The notes under the pieces: generated by a model
The model's input: the letters and a program-made list of their open reading frames with translations, nothing else
Told to the model about the DNA's origin: nothing
The model's database searches: none
Shown here: positions 40,389 to 49,525 of the stretch, piece by piece
Numbering within the stretch: the stretch's first letter is position 1
Layout: each line of letters starts with the position of its first letter
NCBI RefSeq assembly: GCF_011378855.1
Contig: NZ_WTLB01000003.1
Location: 62,001-126,000, forward strand
Reading direction: 5' to 3'
Source of the DNA: Pseudoalteromonas sp. Z1A8
GTDB lineage: Bacteria; Pseudomonadota; Gammaproteobacteria; Enterobacterales; Alteromonadaceae
Length of the DNA: 64,000 nt
Program-made: the position numbers and the translations under genes

Positions 40389-41615
40389 TTAGAATTTGTA
40401 GTTGTATTGAGCGCCAATAAGTACTGCATTACCTTCTGACTCAAACTCAAATCCATCTTCTTCAAAGTTCTGAGTTTTACCACGGATAATACTTACACCT
40501 AAATCAACATTTGATTGCTGGTCAATTGCGTAGTTACCGCCAAATGAGAACCAAAAACGATCTGTATCTGGGATAGAGATCGACAGGTGATTTTGTGATA
40601 CTGGAGACTGATCAAATGCTACACCAGCACGAAGTAATAAGTCTTCGCTATATTGGTAATCAGTGCCTACTGAATAGCGGAAAGAATCTGAGAAATCTTC
40701 TGTTTTTTCAAAACCTTGCTCTGGAGTCAAACCAACTTCAGCTTCTAATTTGTCAAAGCTGCTCCAACCTGTCCATGCTACGCTGTAATGTAAACCTAAC
40801 TTTTCATCTAACTGGTGTGAGCCAGAAAACTCAGCCATAGCAGGTAAAGTTATATCAACAGAGCCTGAGCGCTCAGCAATACCACGTGCAGTACTTGAGT
40901 AAGTACCTTCAAACGTTATATCTGTTTCTGTACGATAATTAAAACCAAAACGACTGTTTTCGTCTAATTGATACATTAGGCCAACATTTAAAGCGTATCC
41001 AGTGTCATCACCTTCAAGATTTACAACTTCAGTTTGGGCCGGGTAAGGTAATGGAGTCTCACCTAAATGTCGAACAATTTCGGCCTCTGCATAAACCACA
41101 TTCAAGCCAATACCATAGCTAAACTTTTCAGTAACTTTATAAGCAACGCTTGCATTTAAGTTAACAGTAAATATTTCTGTTTTACCTGCAATCTGTCCTG
41201 CTGCATAGTCATCATCAAAGTCTGTTGATAAACCAAAGTTAGAAAATGCACCAAAACCAAGTGAGATTTTATCGCTGTAAGGCATAGTAAAGTAAGCTGC
41301 TGGTACCACTGCACTTGGTGCAATGCTATCGTCATCTAATGATGACTCATCAATACCTGCTGGGGCACTTTCACCTTCTAAGCTTACATCTGGAATTACG
41401 CCAATAGCAGCAACACTTAACTGCTTATCTTTAAATAAAGTCATTAGTGCTGGGTTACGTGCAACTACAGACGCGTCGTCTGCGATAGAAGCCTCACCAG
41501 CGTATGCACGGCCTAAACCCGATGCATTTTGCTCTGATAATTGAAACGCGGCTGCAAAACTATCAGCCGAAACAAATGCAAGCGAAGCTGCAATAAGAGT
41601 TTTAGAAAATTTCAT
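40389..41615 (-). CDS. fadL: FadL-type outer-membrane fatty acid transporter
   Basis: 408 residues from the ATG at 41615 (AAGGAC upstream; the frame extends to 41633). A signal peptide ends SADSFAA. The mature start AFQLSEQNASGLGRAYAG and SVVARNPALMTLF are the FadL N-terminal hatch and NPA signatures. The remainder is a beta-barrel with regular alternation, ending in the aromatic QYNYKF. It takes up long-chain fatty acids or other hydrophobic compounds across the outer membrane. Several paralogues are usual in marine species, so the exact substrate is uncertain. Confidence 0.9.
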   Translation of the reverse strand: MKFSKTLIAASLAFVSADSFAAAFQLSEQNASGLGRAYAGEASIADDASVVARNPALMTLFKDKQLSVAAIGVIPDVSLEGESAPAGIDESSLDDDSIAPSAVVPAAYFTMPYSDKISLGFGAFSNFGLSTDFDDDYAAGQIAGKTEIFTVNLNASVAYKVTEKFSYGIGLNVVYAEAEIVRHLGETPLPYPAQTEVVNLEGDDTGYALNVGLMYQLDENSRFGFNYRTETDITFEGTYSSTARGIAERSGSVDITLPAMAEFSGSHQLDEKLGLHYSVAWTGWSSFDKLEAEVGLTPEQGFEKTEDFSDSFRYSVGTDYQYSEDLLLRAGVAFDQSPVSQNHLSISIPDTDRFWFSFGGNYAIDQQSNVDLGVSIIRGKTQNFEEDGFEFESEGNAVLIGAQYNYKF

Positions 41616-41898
41616 TGTTGAGTCCTTAACCAAACTGACTGTTTGGGTACTATGTGTGTTGTTATTAGGATTTAAAGCGTGGTTACACTACCTTAATTTT
41701 TTGTAAAAAACCCTATGAATGCGTCAAAAAACGGTAAAAAACATGTTTTTTAACGACATCTTAACAACTATTTAAAGCTCATCGGATGAGAAGTGTGGTA
41801 TTAGAGTAAACACTCTAAATGTAATTAATTATCATTTAGATTGACTTGGAATTAGTAGCCACTTACACTCATTATAAAATCGCAAAGGAAGTAAAACT

Positions 41899-42222
41899 GT
41901 GATCATTTTATTTATTATTACAGGGTTAATATTTTGTGGGGCGAGTGTATTTTGCTTTTACAAAGCAAATTACTGTGCATGTACTCAAGCAGGACAATGC
42001 GATAACCCCGTAAACCATTATTGGTTAGGGGCAATGTTAAATGCGTTGATCTCTTTAGCGCTGTGTTGTTTTGCATTGCACGTAGAGCTAGGTACTTTGT
42101 TATGGCTAACACTGATGGGAAATTGCTTTCTAGGGGCGTTTATTTCTGCAAAGCAAACTAAAAAAAGACAATGTAGTAAAACTAATTCAACAAATGCTCT
42201 TTTAGCAGGCGAGACAAATTAA
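41899..42222 (+). CDS. Small cysteine-rich membrane protein, GTG start
   Basis: 107 residues starting at GTG with AAAGGAAG seven bases upstream. About three hydrophobic helices with many Cys (FCGASVFCFYKANYCACTQ) and a basic tail (AKQTKKRQCSK). No family recognised. Its 3' end overlaps the converging HD-GYP gene by 41 bp, so one of the two messages may act antisense to the other. The start codon and ribosome binding site make it a credible gene. Confidence 0.6.
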   Translation: MIILFIITGLIFCGASVFCFYKANYCACTQAGQCDNPVNHYWLGAMLNALISLALCCFALHVELGTLLWLTLMGNCFLGAFISAKQTKKRQCSKTNSTNALLAGETN

Positions 42223-43396
42223 TCTGATAATCTAAGGGCTTAACACTTGCTAGTATTTTAAGCTCTTGAGTATGATCGCTTAAGTCTATGTCTTTAGGTG
42301 TAACATGATGGTTATGCTTAGCGTTATAAAATAGCTTGATTTTAGGTTTAATAGGATTAAGTATATTCCCCTCAAGCACTAGCGCTAAACGCTCATTCGT
42401 TAGTTTTACAATAGTTCCTACCGGATGAACCCCTAAGCATTTTATAAACCGCTGCACTAACTCACCATCAAACAAGTGTTTATTGGCTAATAAATAGCGC
42501 AATGCATTTATAGGTTCATCACCATCTTGATGCATTCTATCGGCAGTCATTGCATCGTACACATCTACAATTGCCATTATACGGGCTGGGCGACTTAACT
42601 TTTCAGCCTGCAGACCTCGCGGATAACCCGAGCCATCTAAGCGCTCATGATGATTTACTATCATATCGAGCATGAGCGGTGTTATGCCCTTTTCACCTTT
42701 AACTAAACCTAATCCCTGCGCTACATGCTTTTTAATCGCAGCCAGCTCATTATTAGTAACCTTGGTTGGCTTTGAAAATATACCTTGAGGTAACTTTGCT
42801 TGGCCTAAATCATGAAGTAATGCCCCCATAGCAAGCTCTTGTACAACAGCCTGCTCATACCCCAAATATTTAGCAAATACAGCGGCAAAAATGGCGCAGT
42901 TGATCATATGACGCCAGTTATAGCTGTGTTTATCTTTTATACGAGTAAGAATAGTCATGGCGTTAGCGTTGCGAAAAACAGAGCTAACTATCTCGCAGGC
43001 TATTTCATCAAGCACTTTTATATTAACACTCAGGCCAGATGTTAAATCGCCATATAACGATTGTAGCTTTCGGCCGTGCTGATCGTAATTTACAGTCGCT
43101 TTAGCAAATTCTTGTTCAATTGAAATTGCTATAGGTGTTTTTTTTACTTTTTGTTGGCTATTAGATGTTTTAGGTGTGCTTTGCGGCTTATATTTAGCAG
43201 GAATAGCCGCATCGCCTTTAGTAAAATCTATAAGTAGCTCTAATACACCTTCAGAGACTAAGCGCTTAATAATAGAGTTATCTCGTACCAAGCCACTGGT
43301 CTTAATTTTTATGCTGTTAATCCCTTCATGTTGTTTAGTAACGCTATCAACGTACATACCAGGAGTAAGCTCAGACACAGGTAAAGTAATTAGCAT
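42182..43396 (-). CDS. HD-GYP cyclic-di-GMP phosphodiesterase with DUF3391 domain
   Basis: 404 residues. The N-terminal DUF3391-like region (about 1-120, MLITLPVSELTPGMYVDSV) precedes the HD-GYP domain (about 140-320). Visible are His195-Asp196 in LLHDLGQAKLP, and HHE (249-251), Asp254 and GSGYP (255-259), all intact, so hydrolysis of c-di-GMP is expected. A C-terminal domain of about 80 residues (PVGTIVKLTNERLALVLE) is common in this subgroup. Together with the diguanylate cyclase near 7 kb it gives the window both arms of c-di-GMP turnover. Confidence 0.93.
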   Translation of the reverse strand: MLITLPVSELTPGMYVDSVTKQHEGINSIKIKTSGLVRDNSIIKRLVSEGVLELLIDFTKGDAAIPAKYKPQSTPKTSNSQQKVKKTPIAISIEQEFAKATVNYDQHGRKLQSLYGDLTSGLSVNIKVLDEIACEIVSSVFRNANAMTILTRIKDKHSYNWRHMINCAIFAAVFAKYLGYEQAVVQELAMGALLHDLGQAKLPQGIFSKPTKVTNNELAAIKKHVAQGLGLVKGEKGITPLMLDMIVNHHERLDGSGYPRGLQAEKLSRPARIMAIVDVYDAMTADRMHQDGDEPINALRYLLANKHLFDGELVQRFIKCLGVHPVGTIVKLTNERLALVLEGNILNPIKPKIKLFYNAKHNHHVTPKDIDLSDHTQELKILASVKPLDYQINLSRLLKEHLLN

Positions 43397-43740
43397 AAAG
43401 GCGGGATTTTTCTATTAAGGAATATGTACCTTAAATAGCATTAATTAAGCCTAAAAGTCTAGCTTTTGAGTTGTAAGTAGTTATATATAACTAAAAGTAT
43501 TATTTACAGCCATGCCAATTGTTACTTTAAGTTATTTGGCTTATTAATAATTAAACACCTTCACCTCAGCTACGCTTGAGTATCTATCGCTAAGAGCAGA
43601 CGGTTTAGTTAACAGGATTATCTAATCATTATAAAAAAGCGAACTTTGTTAACCTTTATTGAACACAATATTGTTTTGTCTCGGTCCAGTATATACAGCA
43701 CTTAATAACAACTGCTTTAAATACTTAAGAGTACTAATAT
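43397..43740. promoter_or_regulatory. Divergent region between HD-GYP and OlsF-like genes
   Basis: 344 bp with no gene seen. It contains a perfect 16-bp palindrome TAGTTATATATAACTA at 43479-43494, a possible operator, and AT-rich stretches that may hold both promoters. A weak GAG precedes the OlsF-like ATG. Confidence 0.35.
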
Positions 43741-45504
43741 ATGACAAAACTAAACCAACCCGTATCAAACCTAAGTGTCGCGGCAATAAACACAGCCTCG
43801 CCTTTGGGTCATATATTAAAAGTAGCTGCTCCACTGCTCGATAGCCTATTGGGCATAAATAAACTGCGTAATATTTATCTATCTAATAATTTATCGGGTT
43901 TGGATAAACAAGAATTTAGTGAAAAGCTTTTAAATGTATTAGGTATTAACGTACTTGGTGCACAAGGTGTTATTAACAAAATACCAAAGCAAGGCCCTTG
44001 CATAGTGGTATGCAACCACCCTTATGGCATGGTTGAGGGTGTCATAATTGCAAAATTACTCACTCACTATCGCAGTGATACAAAAGTAATGGCTAACGTT
44101 GGCTTAAAAATATTTAAAGAAATTAAAGACTATTTTATTTTTGCTAATCCACTAAAACCAAAAGCAGCTATTAATACCAGCGCAATTAAACAGTGTTTTA
44201 GTCATGTTAAAAATGATGGCCTACTTGTGGTTTTTCCTGCGGGCAGACTGTCATTTTTTCAATCAGAAAAGCAACGTGTAACCGACGGAGAATGGAATCG
44301 CTTAGCAGCTCAACTAGCTTTAAAAACAAAAGCACCTTTATTACCGGTATTTATTAGTGGTCAAAATAGCTCTATGTTTTACCGTTTGGGACGTATTTAC
44401 TACCGATTTAGATTATTAATGCTAATACGCGAATTACTAAAAGTTCAAAAAAGATCTATTAACTTAAGTGCTGGTAATTTACTTACACCCAAACTATTAA
44501 ATAAGTTTGAAAAAACTGACGATATAAACGCACTTGCACGCCTGCAGTGTTATTTAAACGATGAGCGTTTTATAGTGCCTTGGCAAGAGGATAACCAATC
44601 AACGCAGCTCAAAGCTATTATACAGGGCGTTGATAAAACAAAAATGACAAATGAGCTTGCCAACTTACTAAGCGAGCAGCACTTGCTCGACTTTAAAAGT
44701 TACTCCGTTTATTACGGTTATCAAGAACAAATACCTGATTGCGTTGCTGAAATAACACGCCTTAGAGAAATAACCTTTCGTACACTAAACGAAGGAAGCG
44801 GCGAGCCATGCGATACAGATAAGTTTGACGCAACTTATATGCATTTATTTATTTTTGATCATAAAAATGAAGAGATCATTGGGGCTTATCGCATTGGGCA
44901 AACTGACTTATTACAAAAAAATAGCGACGTAAACGCCCTTTATTTGTCGCAGATGTTTAACTTTGAACCCTCGTTTATTAATCAGCAACAACCCTGCCTA
45001 GAAATGGGCCGCTCGTTTATAGTTCAAAAACATCAAGGCAGTTACCATGGCTTATTGCTGCTATTTAAAGGGATTGGTGCGTTTATGGCGCAAAACCCAC
45101 GTTATAGAACCTTGTATGGCACGGTTTCACTAAGTAAGCTTTATGACCCTCGTTCTGTCGCAATTATTGACCATATCATGGTTAATAATAAACAAGGTGT
45201 TAGCGCCAATACGCCTTTTAATAATAAGATTCACCCTGAATTTGAAGACTTCACTAGTAATCATACGTTAGATATCGAACATGTATCAGCGTTGGTTATG
45301 GGAATCGAAGAAGATAAAAAAGACATACCGATTTTATTAAAACAATATCACAAGCTAGGCGCCCAATTTCATTGTATGGGGATTGATAGCAACTTTAATC
45401 ACACGCCAGGATTACTTTTAAGTGTGCATTTACCAAGCGCACCTGGAAAGCTACTTAAGCTCTACCTTGGCGATAAAAAAGATGATTATATAAACCACTC
45501 GTAA
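43741..45504 (+). CDS. olsF: Bifunctional ornithine-lipid synthase, OlsF-like
   Basis: 587 residues made of two acyltransferase domains. The N-terminal one (about 70-280) is PlsC/OlsA-like, with CNHPYGMVEG (92-100) and FPAGRLSFFQ. The C-terminal one (about 325-560) resembles OlsB and GNAT acyltransferases (ITRLREITFRTLNEGSGEPC, then FEPSFINQQQPCLEMGRSF). In known OlsF enzymes the C-terminal domain N-acylates ornithine and the N-terminal domain adds the second acyl chain. Phosphorus-free lipids of this type replace phospholipids when phosphate is short. The substrate amino acid here, ornithine or another, is not proved. Confidence 0.85.
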   Translation: MTKLNQPVSNLSVAAINTASPLGHILKVAAPLLDSLLGINKLRNIYLSNNLSGLDKQEFSEKLLNVLGINVLGAQGVINKIPKQGPCIVVCNHPYGMVEGVIIAKLLTHYRSDTKVMANVGLKIFKEIKDYFIFANPLKPKAAINTSAIKQCFSHVKNDGLLVVFPAGRLSFFQSEKQRVTDGEWNRLAAQLALKTKAPLLPVFISGQNSSMFYRLGRIYYRFRLLMLIRELLKVQKRSINLSAGNLLTPKLLNKFEKTDDINALARLQCYLNDERFIVPWQEDNQSTQLKAIIQGVDKTKMTNELANLLSEQHLLDFKSYSVYYGYQEQIPDCVAEITRLREITFRTLNEGSGEPCDTDKFDATYMHLFIFDHKNEEIIGAYRIGQTDLLQKNSDVNALYLSQMFNFEPSFINQQQPCLEMGRSFIVQKHQGSYHGLLLLFKGIGAFMAQNPRYRTLYGTVSLSKLYDPRSVAIIDHIMVNNKQGVSANTPFNNKIHPEFEDFTSNHTLDIEHVSALVMGIEEDKKDIPILLKQYHKLGAQFHCMGIDSNFNHTPGLLLSVHLPSAPGKLLKLYLGDKKDDYINHS

Positions 45505-45547
45505 TTTTTACCTGCTATATTAATACAGCAGGTAAAATACAGTTAAC

Positions 45548-45583
45548 AAAAAAGTCGATGTAATTAATTACATCGACTTTTTT
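45548..45583 (+). terminator. Terminator of the OlsF-like gene
   Basis: A perfect stem, AAAGTCGATGTAA with TTACATCGACTTT, followed by TTTTG. A smaller hairpin (CCTGCT/AGCAGG) lies just before. Confidence 0.93.
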
Positions 45584-45623
45584 GTTTTTAATTATGTAAT
45601 AGTTATGGCTATAAAAATATTTA

Positions 45624-45934
45624 GGGTCTGTTGATCTTTCAAGGTTAAATTTGCAGCAGTCTGTTTGGTATTTAGGCAAGGCAGAGCCTATACAGTGTGG
45701 TTATTCCCCATAAATGGGCGATAACGTAGCATTAATGCCAAACAGGCGCTGCCCAAAGGGTTCTTCCTAGGGGCTATTTACTCTTTGTTGCCTGCATGGA
45801 TGTAGGTAAGGGGCGTGAGCAGGACGCGGAAGCTTTGCTCGGTTTTTACTTAGCCCACTAGGTTACAAATCTCGCGCCGCAATTAAATAGCTTCTAGTTT
45901 GAACAAATTTTAATCCGCAAAGTTCAACAGACCC
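45624..45934. mobile_element. MITE-like non-autonomous element with TA flanks
   Basis: A 311-bp non-coding element with terminal inverted repeats GGGTCTGTTGATCTTT and, in inverse orientation, GGGTCTGTTGAACTTT (15 of 16 match). TA directly flanks each end (45622-45623 and 45935-45936), as expected for a TA target duplication of IS630/Tc1-type transposition. No open frame is seen inside. It ends 3 bases before the stop codon of the NRDE gene. Between it and the OlsF gene there is only the terminator and AT-rich sequence. Confidence 0.7.
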
Positions 45935-45937
45935 TAA

Positions 45938-46642
45938 TTAAGCTGCAGCCACTTTTAAACAACTAATGCTGCTAATGAGCTGAGACTGCTTATCAAAATA
46001 ATTAAAACGTATAGTGTTACCAACTTTAATATGGCTAATACTGACCGTCATCGCGTCTTCTCTTTGCATATTTACACCATATTGGCCTTGTTCAGCTTTG
46101 CTGTAATGAAATGCTAAAAACTGCTCACTTGCAGGATGTCTTAAATCAATCAGTTGCTTAAACTGTTGTTTACGCTTTTGTGCCACCGTTTCTAGCTCAA
46201 CACCAGATGACGTTGCAAGCGATTCAACTTGGCAATCGATTAATTGTTTTGTGTCCCACCGAACAAAAAACACATTATTGTTATTTAGCGATAACTCATC
46301 CGGAAAAATACACAATTTAAAAGGCGCATAACCCGATAAATCCATATTTTGTAACTGAGCCAACACAGGGGTTTTATTACTCAGTAAATGCGGTATTAAA
46401 AGGCCTCTACTGTGCTTTACCGCAGTTATATCAAATACACTTTGGTAATCGTTTAATAAAGCTAATGTTTGCCCCCAATGCGAGACACCAAGCCAAGTAC
46501 CTCCTCCTTGCGGATCAATGGGATAAATTGCTTTACCTTTGTGTTTACTTGGAGCGATTGCCGTTTGTCGTGTTTTTTGCTCATCACGATTAAAAAATAA
46601 CTCGTAGCCATCATCAGTTAAAAAGTAACTTAGCGTACACAT
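45938..46642 (-). CDS. NRDE (TANGO2-like) family protein
   Basis: 234 residues opening MCTLSYFLTDDGYELFFNRD, which contains the family's catalytic-type Cys2 and the NRDE motif. The middle carries GGGTWLGVSHWG. Relatives are Ntn-hydrolase-like proteins; eukaryotic TANGO2 is linked to heme and lipid handling, but bacterial roles are unclear. The gene starts one base after the DinB gene stop (TAGATG), so the two form an operon. The MITE-like element sits just past its 3' end. Confidence 0.85.
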   Translation of the reverse strand: MCTLSYFLTDDGYELFFNRDEQKTRQTAIAPSKHKGKAIYPIDPQGGGTWLGVSHWGQTLALLNDYQSVFDITAVKHSRGLLIPHLLSNKTPVLAQLQNMDLSGYAPFKLCIFPDELSLNNNNVFFVRWDTKQLIDCQVESLATSSGVELETVAQKRKQQFKQLIDLRHPASEQFLAFHYSKAEQGQYGVNMQREDAMTVSISHIKVGNTIRFNYFDKQSQLISSISCLKVAAA

Positions 46643-46643
46643 T

Positions 46644-47177
46644 CTAATTTTGCATCGACTTTGGTTGTACTTGTTGGCTATTTTCTCTTAAAAAAGTAGC
46701 TGTACTTGGTGCTAAACCAAAGTTTTGATCGAGCTGCGACTTTTGCGCAAAGCTAATTTGCGAAATCATCGCATAATGATGTACAGCATGGCTGCCTACA
46801 AAAATAAGCTCTCGCGCAAGTGAGGTTGTTACTGTTTGTACATTTTTACTTTTAATCGATACTTCGCTTGAAAGTAATAACGGGGTATTAAAGTCATCAC
46901 TACTGAGTTGTTCAATCCAGGATGCTATTTCAGCAATTTTGTTTATTGCAGCTTTTGGAGAGCTTTCAATATCGCCTCCTCTTAAGCGGCAATCATAATC
47001 TATTTCTTGCGAGCTAATACCGAGCATTAACGATTGATAATGATCGATAATATGGCGCATATGGGCTCCTGCAGAGCTAATGAAGTTAGGAGTAACGACT
47101 TGTGAATAGTCCTCTTTAGTTACACCTTCAAGATAAGCATGTCCTTGAGCTAGTATCTCTAATTGACTATTTAACAT
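46644..47177 (-). CDS. DinB-like four-helix metalloprotein
   Basis: About 177 residues from the ATG at 47177, with GAGGAAA upstream; a longer frame begins 18 bases earlier at an ATG that itself overlaps the Shine-Dalgarno. HMRHIIDHYQS and, later, SHAVHHYAMI supply the His ligands of the DinB/YfiT metal site. The family includes mycothiol- and bacillithiol-S-transferases, but no thiol partner is evident here. It is followed directly by the NRDE gene. Confidence 0.8.
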   Translation of the reverse strand: MLNSQLEILAQGHAYLEGVTKEDYSQVVTPNFISSAGAHMRHIIDHYQSLMLGISSQEIDYDCRLRGGDIESSPKAAINKIAEIASWIEQLSSDDFNTPLLLSSEVSIKSKNVQTVTTSLARELIFVGSHAVHHYAMISQISFAQKSQLDQNFGLAPSTATFLRENSQQVQPKSMQN

Positions 47178-47390
47178 TGAATCGGTTTTCCTCATTTATT
47201 ACTAAATCACGTATGCAAAAAGTACAAAGTGAATTTTTAATTCGCTCGTTTTGCAGTGTATAAATAACTAGAAAGCGGTTTTTAAAATTAACTTTCAAAG
47301 TTTATGCGGTAAGTGCATTTTTAAATACAAAAGTAATTAATGAGAAGCTAGATAATGTAGAAGGGGATAATTAATAAATGTAAAAGCAAA

Positions 47391-47465
47391 TGGCGCTCTC
47401 GGTAGGGATCGAACCTACAACTCAGCCTCCGGAGGGCCACGTGATATCCATTTCACCACGAGAGC
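47391..47465 (-). tRNA. tRNA-Arg, anticodon CCG
   Basis: A 75-nt cloverleaf on the minus strand with an encoded 3' CCA. Acceptor stem GCTCTCG pairs with CGAGAGC, the D-arm is GTGAAATGGATATCAC, the anticodon loop CTCCGGA puts CCG at positions 34-36, and the T-arm contains GGTTCGATCC. It reads the CGG codon. The rest of the 513-bp gap 47196-47708 shows no further gene apart from the following gene's upstream region. Confidence 0.95.
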
Positions 47466-47708
47466 ACATTTGTTGCCGCCACACCAACTCGCGATATCAG
47501 TGCTTTAGCACCTGCAATGATAAAGATATATTTTAATAAATACCAGTAACATCAGCTTATATGCTTATTAATTAAACTCTTTTAAATAAAACACTTCACA
47601 ATGTCTTAAAAACAGGCTATTTATTCTTATTGAATAAGAAACAGTAACGGTTTGGCAACATTGAAACTATGATTGTCGCTGTGAAAATGGATTTAATACG
47701 AGGAAGTA

Positions 47709-47894
47709 ATGATGAGTTTAATGTCTACTGAGCAAGTTGCTGAGTTTTTAGGTGTAAAAGCAGAGCGTGTAAAACGCCTAGCTAGAGAAAGTTTATTAAT
47801 TGCTAAATCAGAAGATGAAAATGGTGAGCCACAATTTGATGCAGCCGAAGTAACAAAATACAAAGAGCTCGCCGAGCGCTTTGGTGGTCTTTAA
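47709..47894 (+). CDS. Small helix-turn-helix DNA-binding protein, excisionase-like
   Basis: 61 residues preceded by GAGGAAG. STEQVAEFLGVKAERVKRLA is a MerR/Xis-type winged helix recognition unit, with a short C-terminal helix. It lies 244 bp from a tRNA gene, but there is no integrase or attachment-site duplication, so it looks like a free-standing small regulator rather than a phage remnant. It overlaps the converging kinase gene by 4 bp. Confidence 0.75.
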   Translation: MMSLMSTEQVAEFLGVKAERVKRLARESLLIAKSEDENGEPQFDAAEVTKYKELAERFGGL

Positions 47895-48703
47895 CTTCCA
47901 CAAAAAGTATTATTAACGAGTTTAGTTAGCTGCGCGCGTAACATTACAGATTCATTAGTTATGCTGCGCTCCTCATACCAACCAATACATAACACTAAAA
48001 AAAACAGCTTATAGTAATTCAGCTTATCCATTGAAAGGTTAAACGTTTTTGTTTTATCAACGCTATTTTTATAGCTATTTAACAACGCTGTTTTACTGTG
48101 CTCATTAAGATTAAAGCTCACTGCAAGCGCCGCTAAATCAAAATATACATCGTTAGTTTGTGCGTATTCAAAATCAATTAAATACATGCCTGAACCATTT
48201 ACAATAATATTGTCTTTTACTAAATCGTTATGACAAAAGCCTTCATTAAATTGCATTGTTGCAACTGCTTTGAGAGCCTGCTCTATTTGAGGTTTATATT
48301 GGATATATACATCGGTGCTTTGATAAAATAGCAGCTCTTTAGCTATATCCATTCTCGCGGTAGGCACCGCGTATTTATGCACTTGAGCAAGTTTATTAAT
48401 AAAGCTGAGCGTTATATCCGATTGCGCGCTCTTGCCTTCAATATAATTAAATACTGCACGACCGCTTTCTTTATCAAGCCAAATAGGCGCTGGGCATATA
48501 TTAAAGTCACTTAAAAAGTGCTGCGCTTCAAGGCCGGCATTTGGCCAATGGCTTTTATAACACTTTAATAAATACCCTTGTTGCTCGGTACGTATCAAAA
48601 AATTATCGTTACTAAAGCCATTAAGTAATCGCTCGCTTGAAACAATGCTTGTAGGCTCTACAAACGCGCTGCATATTTTTACTAACTCAGTATGCTCAAT
48701 CAT
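47891..48703 (-). CDS. Phosphotransferase (APH-fold), probable thiamine or choline-type kinase
   Basis: 270 residues of the aminoglycoside-phosphotransferase/choline-kinase fold. The Brenner motif is seen as FCHNDLVKDN and the metal-binding DFEYA as LIDFEYAQ. Length and lack of resistance-specific features resemble E. coli ThiK (thiamine kinase, about 274 aa). It follows the PnuC-type transporter gene by 3 bp and therefore probably phosphorylates the imported molecule to trap it. Thiamine is favoured by the neighbouring YkoF-like gene; nicotinamide riboside or another vitamin is possible. Confidence 0.75.
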   Translation of the reverse strand: MIEHTELVKICSAFVEPTSIVSSERLLNGFSNDNFLIRTEQQGYLLKCYKSHWPNAGLEAQHFLSDFNICPAPIWLDKESGRAVFNYIEGKSAQSDITLSFINKLAQVHKYAVPTARMDIAKELLFYQSTDVYIQYKPQIEQALKAVATMQFNEGFCHNDLVKDNIIVNGSGMYLIDFEYAQTNDVYFDLAALAVSFNLNEHSKTALLNSYKNSVDKTKTFNLSMDKLNYYKLFFLVLCIGWYEERSITNESVMLRAQLTKLVNNTFCGS

Positions 48704-48706
48704 TAA

Positions 48707-49324
48707 TTAAAGCTGTGCTAGAGGCTTAGCTTGGCTTTGCTCGTACTCTTCGTACCAGGTTTTAAAGCCCCACGCTGCCATAATGGTATAAAATATAAAG
48801 AGCGCTAGTGTTGGGTAATAGCCTTTTTCGTAATATAAGTACATAGAAGCGGCATCTATTACAATCCAGTACAGCCAGTTTTCAAGGACTTTTTTAGCAA
48901 CTAAGTAAGTCGTTACTACAGCAAAACACGTTGTAAAACTATCAAGGTAAGCAAAGTCGGCATGAGTGTAGTTTTGCATAACATAACCAATAGCAATTGC
49001 AGCTACGGTTGTTAAACTAATTAAAACAGCATGGCGATTCATCGACCACGACGTAATATTTAAATTTGCAGCTTTGCCTTTTCGCCATACAACCCACCCA
49101 AATACAGCCATATACATATAATAAAAATTAAGTAATGACTCCATAAGTAATGCGCCATTCCAATACATTATTGTATAAATAAGGGTGCTAAAAAATGCTG
49201 CAGGCCAACACCATAAGCTTTCTTTTATTGCTAATAATAAATAAGCCATCGACAACCCTACCGCAATATATTCCCAATGCGACATTGCTGTAAAACCACT
49301 TAGGGTTTGTGTTAAAAAGTCCAT
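48707..49324 (-). CDS. PnuC-family vitamin transporter, probable thiamine transporter PnuT
   Basis: 205 residues with about seven transmembrane helices and family marks WCWPAAFFSTLIYTIMYWNG, LLNFYYMYMAVFGWVVWRKG and ENWLYWIVIDAASMYLYYEKG. PnuC proteins are facilitated-diffusion transporters of nicotinamide riboside; PnuT paralogues import thiamine and PnuX imports riboflavin. The downstream kinase and upstream YkoF-like binder argue for thiamine. No TPP riboswitch is visible upstream. Confidence 0.85.
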   Translation of the reverse strand: MDFLTQTLSGFTAMSHWEYIAVGLSMAYLLLAIKESLWCWPAAFFSTLIYTIMYWNGALLMESLLNFYYMYMAVFGWVVWRKGKAANLNITSWSMNRHAVLISLTTVAAIAIGYVMQNYTHADFAYLDSFTTCFAVVTTYLVAKKVLENWLYWIVIDAASMYLYYEKGYYPTLALFIFYTIMAAWGFKTWYEEYEQSQAKPLAQL

Positions 49325-49358
49325 ATTATGCAGTTACCGTTTAGTTGTGCCGATTGTT

Positions 49359-49519
49359 ATACCAATCTGCTTATATACGGGGTCTATTTAACGTTAAGAA
49401 AATTACGCTAGAACTAGGCAAAAACTTTTGTATCTAGTTGTTCTAAATAAAAAATTTTTAACGACGTTATAGTGCAATTTAATTCGTTAAATTGATCAAA
49501 GATTTATGCAGGTTGGTAT
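49359..49519. repeat. Palindromic repeat unit with ATACCAAYCTGC termini
   Basis: A 161-bp AT-rich unit with inverted termini ATACCAATCTGCTTAT and ATACCAACCTGCATAA (with two or three mismatches). It sits between the YkoF-like and PnuC-type genes, 34 bp past the transporter start codon and 6 bp before the YkoF-like stop. Such termini are familiar from small Alteromonadales repeats. There is no frame inside. It may be a mobile MITE-type element that now separates two vitamin genes. Confidence 0.6.
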
Positions 49520-49525
49520 TATAGG

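Noticed and set aside
47391-47894. tRNA-Arg plus an excisionase-like gene as an integrated element boundary
   Set aside because: No integrase, no repeat of the tRNA 3' end, and ordinary chromosomal genes follow directly.
49325-49525. TPP riboswitch before the PnuC-type gene
   Set aside because: The conserved CTGAGA and ACCTGATC elements are absent; the sequence is a palindromic repeat instead.
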